The notes under the pieces were generated by a model. The model searched no databases and was not told the DNA's origin. It was given only the letters and a program-made list of their open reading frames with translations. The translations under genes were made by a program, and so were the position numbers. From NCBI GenBank assembly GCA_963676165.1, contig OY781043.1, forward strand, positions 3,162,001 through 3,226,000: a DNA stretch of 64,000 bases. Reading direction: 5' to 3'. The DNA is from JAQIBY01 sp963676165 (GTDB lineage: Bacteria; Bacteroidota; Bacteroidia; Bacteroidales; ML635J-15). This document shows positions 20,101-27,245 of this stretch, one piece after another. The number at the start of each line of letters is the position of its first letter. Within the stretch, counting starts at the first letter, position 1.

Positions 20101-20915
20101 CTATCAAGGATAACTTCATTTCTTTCGATGGATACAACTTCACCAGTATCTTCATCAACGAAGTCTTCAATCCAAGATCTAAGAACGCGCGCTGCGAGTT
20201 TTCTACCGACAACTTTTTTTAGAGCAGTTTTGTTGACTTTAATTTCGTCAGCGAGACCGAATATTTCAAGGATTTCTTTATCACTTTCATATCCAATCGC
20301 TCTCAACAATGTTGTAACGGGCAATTTTTTCTTTCTGTCAATATATGCATACATGACAGAATTAATATCTGTTGCGAATTCCATCCAGCTACCCTTGAAA
20401 GGGATAATTCTAGCGGAATACAATTTTGTACCATTTGCATGGAGACTCTGACCGAAGAATACACCAGGTGATCTGTGCAATTGAGAAACGACGATACGTT
20501 CTGCACCATTAACCACGAATGAACCTTTCGGTGTCATGTAAGGAATTGTACCGAGCCAAACATCCTGTACAGTAGTTTCAAAATCCTCATGTTCAGGATC
20601 TGTACAATACAGTTTCAGTTTAGCTTTCAGAGGGACACTATAGGTTAGTCCACGCTCGAGACATTCTTTGATAGAATACCTAGGCATATCAATGGAATAA
20701 TCTAAGAATTCGAGAACAAAGTTATTCCTAGTATCTGTAATAGGAAAGTTCTCATTAAACACTTTGTATAATCCCTCGTTTTTGCGTTTTTCAAGTGTAG
20801 TTTCCAATTGAAGGAAATCCTTAAACGACTTCATCTGGATTTCAAGGAAATCCGGATATTCGAGCTGATTTTTCGTTGTAGAGAAAGAGAATCTCTTGTT
20901 GTTTTGTACTGACAT
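17106..20915 (-). CDS. rpoB: RNA polymerase beta subunit
   Basis: 1269 aa, full length and collinear with bacterial RpoB. The rifampicin-pocket region contains [33 protein letters not shown], with sensitive-type residues at the usual Gln, Asp, His, Arg and Ser positions. The C-terminus carries the [21 protein letters not shown] segment and ends [19 protein letters not shown]. Upstream, a 14-bp perfect inverted repeat separates it from rplL. Translation starts at the ATG at 20915, with no nearby alternative fitting better. Confidence 0.98.
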   Translation of the reverse strand: [1269 protein letters not shown]

Positions 20916-20953
20916 TGACGATGAATTAGTTAAAGAAAAACATAAACAACGAA

Positions 20954-20986
20954 AGGTTTAAAACCGGAAAGCCCGGTTTTAAACCT
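20954..20986 (-). promoter_or_regulatory. Perfect hairpin between rplL and rpoB (possible attenuator or processing site)
   Basis: Arms of 14 nt at 20954-20967 and 20973-20986 are exact reverse complements (AGGTTTAAAACCGG and its partner) around a 5-nt loop. No long T-run follows on the transcribed strand, so it looks like a partial terminator or RNA-processing structure rather than a full terminator. An attenuator at this junction is known in enterobacteria; equivalence here is inference. Confidence 0.7.
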
Positions 20987-21009
20987 AAATTCGCTATAAC
21001 GCAGGTAAC

Positions 21010-21384
21010 TTATTTAAGTTCAACCTCAGCGCCTTCTTCTTCAAGTTTAGCTTTAAGAGCTTCTGCTTCATCTTTAGGTACTCCTTCTTTGATTGCAGTA
21101 GGAGCTCCATCAACGAGAGCTTTAGCTTCTTTCAAACCAAGACCTGTCATTTCTTTAACAGCTTTAATAATTTTTAATTTAGCCTGTCCAGCAGAATTCA
21201 ACATTACGTCAAATTCAGTTTTTTCAGCTTCACCAGCTTCGCCACCAGCAGCAGGGCCAGCAACTACAGCAGCTGCAGCTGCAGGTTCGATACCGTATTC
21301 TTCTTTAAGAATCTCTGCAAGTTCGTTGACATCTTTAACAGTAAGGTTAACCAACTCTTCTGCCATTTTTTTCAAATCTGCCAT
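21010..21384 (-). CDS. rplL: Ribosomal protein L7/L12
   Basis: 124 aa acidic stalk protein that recruits translation GTPases. An N-terminal dimerisation helix (1-35) and an Ala/Gly-rich hinge (around 36-55) precede the C-terminal domain with KTEFDVMLNSAGQAKLKIIKAVKEMTGLGLKEAK. It follows rplJ, its ribosomal partner, as expected. Confidence 0.97.
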   Translation of the reverse strand: MADLKKMAEELVNLTVKDVNELAEILKEEYGIEPAAAAAVVAGPAAGGEAGEAEKTEFDVMLNSAGQAKLKIIKAVKEMTGLGLKEAKALVDGAPTAIKEGVPKDEAEALKAKLEEEGAEVELK

Positions 21385-21424
21385 TATACTATACTTTTAA
21401 ATTGATATTCTACAATTAAATTAA

Positions 21425-21943
21425 TTACTCTTTTTCTGCCAATGTTTTTAACACACCGGTAATTTTTTGACCTCCGCTTTGGAGTTGTGAGATAACAGTC
21501 TTCATTGGAGACTGTAAGAGAACCACGATATCACCAATAAGCTCATCACGAGATTTCATCGTAGCAAGCATATCCAAGTTTTCTTCACCGATGAAAATAC
21601 TTTCAGCAGCGTAAGCAGCTTTAAGGATAGGTTTTTCGTGTTTATCCAAGAAATCTTTAATGACTTTCCCTGGAGCGTTTGCTACATCAGCAAACATAAC
21701 AGCGGTATTATTTTTAAGAACTGGATAGAGTTCTTCAAAATCACCTTCTGCATTGTCCAAGGCACGTTTCAATAAAGTATTCTTAACGACCATTAATTTT
21801 ACTCCTTTTTCGAAACATTTTCCTCTGAGTTCAGTAGAATCTTGTGCATTTAAACCTGCAATATCTGTCAAGTAGAAATGGTCATATTTATTGATCTCTT
21901 CAGTAACTTTTTCGATTAGGATGTTTTTGTCTTCCCTTTTCAT
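21425..21943 (-). CDS. rplJ: Ribosomal protein L10
   Basis: 172 aa. Base of the ribosomal stalk, binding 23S rRNA and L7/L12 dimers. The N-terminal globular domain includes YLTDIAGLNAQDSTELRGKC and LMVVKNTLLKRAL; the C-terminal helix that holds L7/L12 is present. The gene lies 18 nt after rplA and 40 nt before rplL. No obvious leader structure is visible in the short gaps. Confidence 0.96.
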   Translation of the reverse strand: MKREDKNILIEKVTEEINKYDHFYLTDIAGLNAQDSTELRGKCFEKGVKLMVVKNTLLKRALDNAEGDFEELYPVLKNNTAVMFADVANAPGKVIKDFLDKHEKPILKAAYAAESIFIGEENLDMLATMKSRDELIGDIVVLLQSPMKTVISQLQSGGQKITGVLKTLAEKE

Positions 21944-21961
21944 GTTAGGTTCGTTTAAAAT

Positions 21962-22654
21962 TTACACTAACGACTTTGGGTCGATTTGAATTCCAGGACT
22001 CATTGTGCTGGAAATATGCACACTCATAAGATAAGTACCTTTAGAGGCAGTAGGTTTCAATTTCATGATAGTCTGAGCGAGTTCTTTCACATTATCTGCG
22101 ATTTGCTCAGGTGCAAATGAAACTTTACCAACTCTAGCATGGATAATACCAAATTTGTCAACTTTAAAATCGATTTTACCTTTCTTCACTTCTTCAACAG
22201 CTTTACCGATTTCCATAGTTACCGTCCCTGCTTTAGGGTTTGGCATTAAACCACGTGGACCGAGAACGCGACCGAGTTTACCGATTTTACCCATTACTGA
22301 AGGCATAGTGATCATGACATCAAAGTCAAACCAACCTCCTTGAATTTTTTCGACATACTCATCTAGGCCGACCATGTCAGCACCAGCATTTTTCGCTTCC
22401 TCTTCCTTATCAGGAGTACACAGCACAAGCACTTTGACTTCTTTCCCAGTACCATGTGGAAGGGTTGTGACACCTCTTACCATTTGGTTAGCTTTTCGGG
22501 GATCAACACCAAGTCTCACATCCATATCCACAGCAGCATCAAACTTAGTAAAAGTAATTTCTTTTAACAGTTCAGATGCTTCTTGAATCGGATAAAGTTT
22601 CCCTGATTCGATCTTTTCTAAAGCCTGTCTTCTGTTTTTTGTCTTTTTCGCCAT
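21962..22654 (-). CDS. rplA: Ribosomal protein L1
   Basis: 230 aa, the normal length. Contains the L1 signature region around GKIGKLGRVLGPRGLMPNPKAGTV and the RLGVDPRKANQMVRG segment. It binds 23S rRNA at the L1 stalk and in many bacteria represses its own operon. It starts 16 nt after rplK, the usual pairing. Confidence 0.97.
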   Translation of the reverse strand: MAKKTKNRRQALEKIESGKLYPIQEASELLKEITFTKFDAAVDMDVRLGVDPRKANQMVRGVTTLPHGTGKEVKVLVLCTPDKEEEAKNAGADMVGLDEYVEKIQGGWFDFDVMITMPSVMGKIGKLGRVLGPRGLMPNPKAGTVTMEIGKAVEEVKKGKIDFKVDKFGIIHARVGKVSFAPEQIADNVKELAQTIMKLKPTASKGTYLMSVHISSTMSPGIQIDPKSLV

Positions 22655-22670
22655 GTCGAGTCACGCTTAA

Positions 22671-23114
22671 TTAATTATCAAAGGGGGCATCACCTTTTAC
22701 ATTGATCCCCATACTACGAGCCGTGCCAGCCACCATCTTCATTGCTGATTCAATTGTAAAGCAATTTAAATCGGGCATTTTATTTTCAGCTATCTCTCTT
22801 ACTTGATCCCAAGTAACAGATCCAACTTTAACACGGTTAGGTTCCGCAGAACCACTTTTTTGTTTACTGGCCTCAAGCACTTGAACTGCTGCCGGTGGAG
22901 TTTTGATGATAAAATCAAAAGATTTATCACCATACACAGTAATTATTACTGGTAAAACTTTACCGGGCTGTTCCTGCGTTCTCGCATTGAATTGCTTGCA
23001 AAACTCCATAATGTTCACACCTTTTGCACCTAATGCAGGTCCAACTGGTGGAGAAGGGTTTGCAGCACCGCCACGAATTTGCAGTTTGATGAGAGCCTCA
23101 ACTTTCTTAGCCAT
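22671..23114 (-). CDS. rplK: Ribosomal protein L11
   Basis: 147 aa. The N-terminal domain has KLQIRGGAANPSPPVGPALGAKGVNIMEFCKQFN; the C-terminal RNA-binding domain ends GTARSMGINVKG. It binds the GTPase-associated centre of 23S rRNA. The ATG is 5 nt past the nusG stop. Confidence 0.97.
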   Translation of the reverse strand: MAKKVEALIKLQIRGGAANPSPPVGPALGAKGVNIMEFCKQFNARTQEQPGKVLPVIITVYGDKSFDFIIKTPPAAVQVLEASKQKSGSAEPNRVKVGSVTWDQVREIAENKMPDLNCFTIESAMKMVAGTARSMGINVKGDAPFDN

Positions 23115-23119
23115 AATTT

Positions 23120-23665
23120 TTACTCTTTTTCAACTTGCATAAAACTCAATTCCAATGGTGTCTTTCTTCCAAAGATTTTCACCATTACCTTTAGTTTCTT
23201 TTTGTCCTCAAGGACTTCCTCAATGGTTCCACTAAAACCGTTGAATGGTCCATCGGTGACTTTCACTGATTCTCCAACATAAAATGGGACGCTAATTTCC
23301 TCTTCTTTCTCGGCAAGTTCGTCAACTTTTCCGAGAATCCGATTCACTTCACTTTCCCTGAGGGGCACTGGTTCACCATCTTTGGATCCCAGAAATCCCA
23401 TCACGTTAGGAATACTTTTAATTACGTGAATAGCTTCACCATCGAGTACCGCTTCAATCAATACGTAACCAGGGAAATAATTTCTTTCCTTGGAAACTTT
23501 CTTTCCATTGCGCACCTGATAGAATTTTTCCATCGGGATAAGCACATTAGAAATGAGATTTTGGATACCGAGGCGAGCGACTTCGAGTTCAAGGTATTCT
23601 TTTACCTTGCTTTCTTTGCCACTAATTGCTCTGATAACGTACCATTTTTTTTCAACATCAGCCAT
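23120..23665 (-). CDS. nusG: Transcription elongation/antitermination factor NusG
   Basis: The start chosen is the ATG at 23663-23665 (181 aa, MADVEKKWYVIRA). A frame four codons longer begins at 23677 but adds only MRVG. The NGN domain spans about 1-110 (KKWYVIRAISGKESKVKEYLE... and NYFPGYVLIEA), and the KOW domain includes VGESVKVTDGPFNGFSGTIEEV. It binds RNA polymerase and couples it to translation or Rho. It lies between secE and rplK as in most bacteria. Confidence 0.95.
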   Translation of the reverse strand: MADVEKKWYVIRAISGKESKVKEYLELEVARLGIQNLISNVLIPMEKFYQVRNGKKVSKERNYFPGYVLIEAVLDGEAIHVIKSIPNVMGFLGSKDGEPVPLRESEVNRILGKVDELAEKEEEISVPFYVGESVKVTDGPFNGFSGTIEEVLEDKKKLKVMVKIFGRKTPLELSFMQVEKE

Positions 23666-23684
23666 GCCAACTCTCAATCAATGA

Positions 23685-23876
23685 TTAAAAAATACTATAG
23701 ATGAGTTCAAGCAGGTTTCTGAATGAAACATCCATCAAATAAACAATAAGTGCTATAATTACGGAAGCAACCATTACTACTATTGCGCTATTCTGAAGGT
23801 CAGACCATGCAGGCCATGACACTTTGTGAACTAATTCTTCGTAAGTCCCTTTTAGATATGTTCTGATATTTGCCAT
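23685..23876 (-). CDS. secE: Preprotein translocase subunit SecE
   Basis: 63 aa, the short single-span form. A cytoplasmic amphipathic part with YEELVHKVSWPAWSDLQNS is followed by one transmembrane helix at about 29-52. It clamps SecY in the inner-membrane translocon. It follows tRNA-Trp by 17 nt and precedes nusG. Confidence 0.94.
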   Translation of the reverse strand: MANIRTYLKGTYEELVHKVSWPAWSDLQNSAIVVMVASVIIALIVYLMDVSFRNLLELIYSIF

Positions 23877-23893
23877 TTTTCCAGAAAACTTTG

Positions 23894-23966
23894 CACGGGT
23901 GGAGAGAATCGAACTCCCAGCCTACGGTTTTGGAGACCGTCGCTCTGCCAATTGAGCTACACCCGT
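23894..23966 (-). tRNA. trnW: tRNA-Trp (CCA anticodon)
   Basis: 73 nt cloverleaf. Acceptor stem ACGGGTG/CACCCGT with discriminator G, and a T-loop region GTTCGATTC. The anticodon loop holds CCA. The 3' CCA tail is not encoded. It lies between tuf and secE, the common bacterial arrangement. Confidence 0.97.
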
Positions 23967-23974
23967 AATATGAT

Positions 23975-24017
23975 AAAAATTAGCTGACTGAACAAAACGT
24001 TCAGCCTGCTAATTTTT
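23975..24017 (-). terminator. Terminator-like hairpin between tuf and tRNA-Trp
   Basis: The outer stem AAAAATTAGC (23975-23984) pairs with 24008-24017, and an inner stem CTGAAC (23988-23993) pairs with 23999-24004 around a 5-nt loop. On the minus strand the outer stem ends in a T-run. It could partially terminate tuf transcription or be processed to release the tRNA-Trp 5' end nine bases on. Confidence 0.65.
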
Positions 24018-24032
24018 TATCTAAGAACATTA

Positions 24033-25220
24033 TTATTCGCCTATAGAAATAATCTGTCCAGCACCTACGGTACGACCACCTTCACGGATAGCGAAACGTA
24101 GACCAACATTACAAGCAACAGGGTAAATCAAAGTTACATCAATTGTTACGTTGTCACCTGGCATTACCATTTCAACACCTTCTGGAAGTTTAATTTCTCC
24201 AGTCACGTCAAGGGTACGCAAGTAAAATTGTGGACGATAATTATTATGGAATGGAGTGTGACGACCACCTTCGTCTTTTTTCAAGACATAAACCTCAGCT
24301 TTGAAGTTAGTATGAGGTTTAATTGAACCTGGTTGTGCGATTACCATACCACGTTTGATTTCTTTTTTGTCGATACCACGGAGGAGAAGACCAACGTTAT
24401 CACCAGCTTCACCAGTATCAAGAATTTTGCGGAACATTTCCACACCTGTACATACAGTTTTCTTACCTTCAGCACCAAGACCGATAAGGTGAACTTCGTC
24501 ACCAGTATTAACGGTACCAGCTTCGATACGACCTGTAGCAACAGTACCACGACCTGTAATTGAGAATACATCCTCAACTGGCATCAGGAATGGTTTTTCG
24601 TTTTCACGTGGTGGAACTGGAATCCATTCATCAACAGCAGCCATAAGTTCCTCAACTTGAGCAACACCATTAGCTTCACCGTTAAGTGCTGCAAGAGCAG
24701 AACCTTTGATTACTGGAGACTCATCACCATCGAATTCGTAGAATGAGAGAAGATCACGAACTTCCATTTCAACAAGCTCAAGCAATTCTTCATCATCAAC
24801 GAGGTCACATTTGTTCAAGAAAACAACCAATTTAGGTACGTTTACCTGACGAGCAAGCAAGATGTGCTCACGAGTCTGTGGCATAGGACCATCAGTTGCA
24901 GCTACAACAAGAATAGCACCGTCCATCTGAGCGGCACCAGTAACCATATTTTTCACATAGTCAGCGTGACCAGGACAGTCAACGTGAGCGTAGTGACGAT
25001 TTTCAGTTTCATACTCAACGTGAGCTGAGTTAATTGTAATCCCTCTTTCTTTTTCTTCAGGGGCGTTGTCAATAGAATCGAAACTTGCAGCAGCAGCCAA
25101 ACCTTTGCTTGACAATACTGAAGTAATCGCAGAGGTCAACGTAGTCTTACCATGGTCAACGTGACCAATGGTTCCGATATTGACGTGCGGTTTCGTTCTT
25201 TCAAATTTTTCTTTTGCCAT
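24033..25220 (-). CDS. tuf: Elongation factor Tu
   Basis: 395 aa GTPase delivering aminoacyl-tRNA to the ribosome. P-loop GHVDHGKT (19-26), switch II DCPGHADY and the NKCD base-recognition motif are present. Domains 2 and 3 are complete, ending VGAGQIISIGE. It has four tRNA genes immediately upstream and tRNA-Trp downstream, so tRNAs and their carrier are made from one transcript. Confidence 0.98.
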   Translation of the reverse strand: MAKEKFERTKPHVNIGTIGHVDHGKTTLTSAITSVLSSKGLAAAASFDSIDNAPEEKERGITINSAHVEYETENRHYAHVDCPGHADYVKNMVTGAAQMDGAILVVAATDGPMPQTREHILLARQVNVPKLVVFLNKCDLVDDEELLELVEMEVRDLLSFYEFDGDESPVIKGSALAALNGEANGVAQVEELMAAVDEWIPVPPRENEKPFLMPVEDVFSITGRGTVATGRIEAGTVNTGDEVHLIGLGAEGKKTVCTGVEMFRKILDTGEAGDNVGLLLRGIDKKEIKRGMVIAQPGSIKPHTNFKAEVYVLKKDEGGRHTPFHNNYRPQFYLRTLDVTGEIKLPEGVEMVMPGDNVTIDVTLIYPVACNVGLRFAIREGGRTVGAGQIISIGE

Positions 25221-25266
25221 GGTTTTACTTATTAATTACGTATATGCTAAAAAAAATAAAAAATTG

Positions 25267-25338
<72 letters not shown>

Positions 25339-25343
25339 ACTTG

Positions 25344-25416
25344 AGCGGGAAACGAGGCTCGAACTCGCGACCCCAACCTTGGAAGGGTTGTGCTCTACCA
25401 ACTGAGCTATTCCCGC
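25344..25416 (-). tRNA. trnG: tRNA-Gly (TCC anticodon)
   Basis: 73 nt. Acceptor GCGGGAA/TTCCCGC with discriminator T; anticodon loop CTTCCAA reads TCC. It is 5 nt from the next tRNA, indicating a polycistronic tRNA precursor. Confidence 0.96.
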
Positions 25417-25435
25417 ATCCTTATAATGTAAACAG

Positions 25436-25518
25436 TGGGGAGAGAAGGATTCGAACCTCCGAAGTCATAAGACAGCAGATTTACAGTCTGCCCCAGTTGG
25501 CCGCTTTGGTATCTCCCC
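25436..25518 (-). tRNA. trnY: tRNA-Tyr (GTA anticodon)
   Basis: 83 nt with a long variable arm typical of bacterial tRNA-Tyr. Acceptor GGGGAGA/TCTCCCC with discriminator A, and anticodon GTA in the loop CTGTAAA. Confidence 0.96.
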
Positions 25519-25546
25519 AACAGAATAACAACATGTAAAAACAATG

Positions 25547-25620
25547 AGCCGATGGACGGATTCGAACCCCCGACCTGCTGATTACAAATCAGCTGCTCTG
25601 ACCAACTGAGCTACATCGGC
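25547..25620 (-). tRNA. trnT: tRNA-Thr (TGT anticodon)
   Basis: 74 nt. Acceptor GCCGATG/CATCGGC, anticodon stem GCTGA/TCAGC and loop TTTGTAA with anticodon TGT. It is first of the four-tRNA cluster and shares its 5' acceptor sequence with the second tRNA-Thr. Confidence 0.96.
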
Positions 25621-25668
25621 ATTTGTTTAAAGAACTTTACAGGCTGCCCTGTTTTCCAAAATGGAGTG

Positions 25669-25699
25669 CAAATATAGTCAGTTATTTTTTACTTCCAAA
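25669..25699 (-). promoter_or_regulatory. Consensus promoter of the tRNA-tuf operon
   Basis: On the minus strand, TTTG (25696-25699) is followed after exactly 19 nt by TATATTTG (25669-25676), a full match to the Bacteroidota -33/-7 consensus. It is placed about 50 nt before the first tRNA and just after the hpf stop. Confidence 0.85.
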
Positions 25700-25712
25700 A
25701 ATATTTTCAAAT

Positions 25713-26015
25713 TTATTTTTGTCTTTGCTTTTCTTTATATTTTCTTAACTGCTTTCTCAAAGCATGAGCAGTCTGATCTGCAGCTTCTTCGAAGCTTTTG
25801 GCTTGCTTCTTAGCAAAGATATCATTGTTTCCAGGAATTTCAATTTTTATTTCTACTATCTTATTTTCGTCGTGTTCTACGTTCTCAATTCTCAGTATTA
25901 CATCGGCTCCTAACATGTCTGGAGCTACCTGTGAAAGTTTTGAAACACGTTGTTCAACAAAGTCAACTAATTTCTTGTCTGCATCAAATTTTACGGACTG
26001 TACTGAAATATTCAT
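25713..26015 (-). CDS. hpf: Ribosome hibernation-promoting factor (short HPF/YfiA type)
   Basis: 100 aa, the short form lacking a C-terminal dimerisation domain. The fold is recognisable from the opening MNISVQSVKFDADKKLVDFVEQRVSKL, the central LRIEN...KIVEIKIEIPGN, and the basic C-terminus RKQLRKYKEKQRQK. It binds the decoding centre of idle ribosomes. Its ATG overlaps the xer stop by four bases (26012-26015). Confidence 0.92.
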   Translation of the reverse strand: MNISVQSVKFDADKKLVDFVEQRVSKLSQVAPDMLGADVILRIENVEHDENKIVEIKIEIPGNNDIFAKKQAKSFEEAADQTAHALRKQLRKYKEKQRQK

Positions 26016-26911
26016 AATTTTTCCTCCTTATTTACGGCTCTCGGATGAGCCTGGTGATACACTTTTTTTAATTTCTCAAAACTATTGTGAGTATAAACTT
26101 GGGTTGCTGCTAGACTAGAATGTCCCAGCAATTCTTTTATTGCATTTAAATCGGCACCATGATTTAACATGTGCGTGGCAAAACTATGCCTTAATATATG
26201 TGGGCTTTTTTTATCGATACTGGTTATTTCACTTAAATAATGGTTCACTTTTCGATAGATAAATGATGGGTACATTCTGTTACCTTTATCTGTAACTAAA
26301 AATGCATCCTCTTTATTACAAGAAAAACCCATTTCTTGCTTAAAAGTTTCATAAGATTTTATTAACCCCACCAAAAAATCACTCATGGGAATTAATCGCT
26401 CTTTATTTCGTTTCCCCAAAACCCGCACAAGCTTTTCTTTTATGTAAAGATCAGAATGATTGAGACCAATAATTTCCATTTGACGAACACCAGTATTATA
26501 TATGAACTCCAGCAGTAAAAAATCACGAACTGTTATAAACTCATTGTTCATGGCTTCAAAAACGGAAGATAGTTTTTCCATATGAGATTCAGGGACGAAC
26601 TCTGGAAGACTTTTTTTGATCTTTGGGGCTTGTATTTTCTGGGTAGGATCGTGTGTTACCCTAGATTGCTTTAAGAGATATTTATAATAGCTTCTTAAAG
26701 TACTTAACTTTCGGTTGACTGAACGCGCAGTATTCGACTCCATTAAATAAACAATCCAGGCACGGATTTCCTTTGCATCAAGGGCGTTTAGTGCCTGGTC
26801 ATTATCGATGGAAAAGTATTTATGAAATGCTTCTAAATCTTTTCTGTATGCCTTAATTGTGAGTTTGGAATAACGTTTCTCAAACTCGAGATACTGAATA
26901 AATTTCTCCAT
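26012..26911 (-). CDS. xerC: Tyrosine recombinase XerC/XerD
   Basis: 299 aa. The SAM-like core-binding domain spans about 1-90 and the catalytic domain 105-299. All catalytic residues are visible: Arg143 (in NTGVRQMEI), His238 and Arg241 (HILRHSFATHML), His264 (LLGHSS) and the nucleophile Tyr273 (QVYTHN). Its fixed position between rpsU and hpf and its size mark it as the chromosome-dimer resolvase rather than a phage or conjugative-element integrase. XerC versus XerD cannot be decided here. Confidence 0.92.
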   Translation of the reverse strand: MEKFIQYLEFEKRYSKLTIKAYRKDLEAFHKYFSIDNDQALNALDAKEIRAWIVYLMESNTARSVNRKLSTLRSYYKYLLKQSRVTHDPTQKIQAPKIKKSLPEFVPESHMEKLSSVFEAMNNEFITVRDFLLLEFIYNTGVRQMEIIGLNHSDLYIKEKLVRVLGKRNKERLIPMSDFLVGLIKSYETFKQEMGFSCNKEDAFLVTDKGNRMYPSFIYRKVNHYLSEITSIDKKSPHILRHSFATHMLNHGADLNAIKELLGHSSLAATQVYTHNSFEKLKKVYHQAHPRAVNKEEKL

Positions 26912-26981
26912 GTGCAGTTTTCAACATCAACCTCTTTTTTTATTACGTAAAAAAGAGACTTAAGTTACACATGAAAAGAAA

Positions 26982-27173
26982 TTAATTACTCATATCGTGC
27001 AATTTCTGGATATACTTTGCGTGAATCATTTGTTTACGCTTAACCATAGATGGTTTAGTGTATGCCTGACGTTCTCTCAACTCTTTGATAACACCAGTTT
27101 TCTCAAATTTACGTTTGAAACGTTTCAACGCTCTATCAATGTTTTCGCCTTCTTTTACAGGTACAATAATCAT
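26982..27173 (-). CDS. rpsU: Ribosomal protein S21
   Basis: 63 aa, basic, with the S21 opening IIVPVKEGENIDRALKRFKRKFEKTG. It helps initiation on the small subunit. It heads the rpsU-xer-hpf unit and has a good promoter 36 nt upstream. In Bacteroidota, S21 participates with S18 and S6 in sequestering the anti-Shine-Dalgarno tail (known for the phylum, not visible here). Confidence 0.95.
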   Translation of the reverse strand: MIIVPVKEGENIDRALKRFKRKFEKTGVIKELRERQAYTKPSMVKRKQMIHAKYIQKLHDMSN

Positions 27174-27208
27174 ATTGCTAATTTTTAAAATTATTCATTT
27201 TGGGAGCG

Positions 27209-27240
27209 CAAAACTAAACAATTAATTTCAAACCATCAAA
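27209..27240 (-). promoter_or_regulatory. Promoter of rpsU-xer-hpf
   Basis: On the minus strand, TTTG (27237-27240) is followed after 20 nt by TAGTTTTG (27209-27216), matching the TTTG/TAnnTTTG consensus, 35 nt before the rpsU ATG. Confidence 0.8.
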
Positions 27241-27245
27241 TAATT

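Noticed and set aside
26012..26911. Tyrosine recombinase as a sign of a prophage or conjugative element
   Set aside because: It sits in the conserved rpsU-xer-hpf context, has housekeeping Xer size, and no attachment repeats or phage genes surround it.
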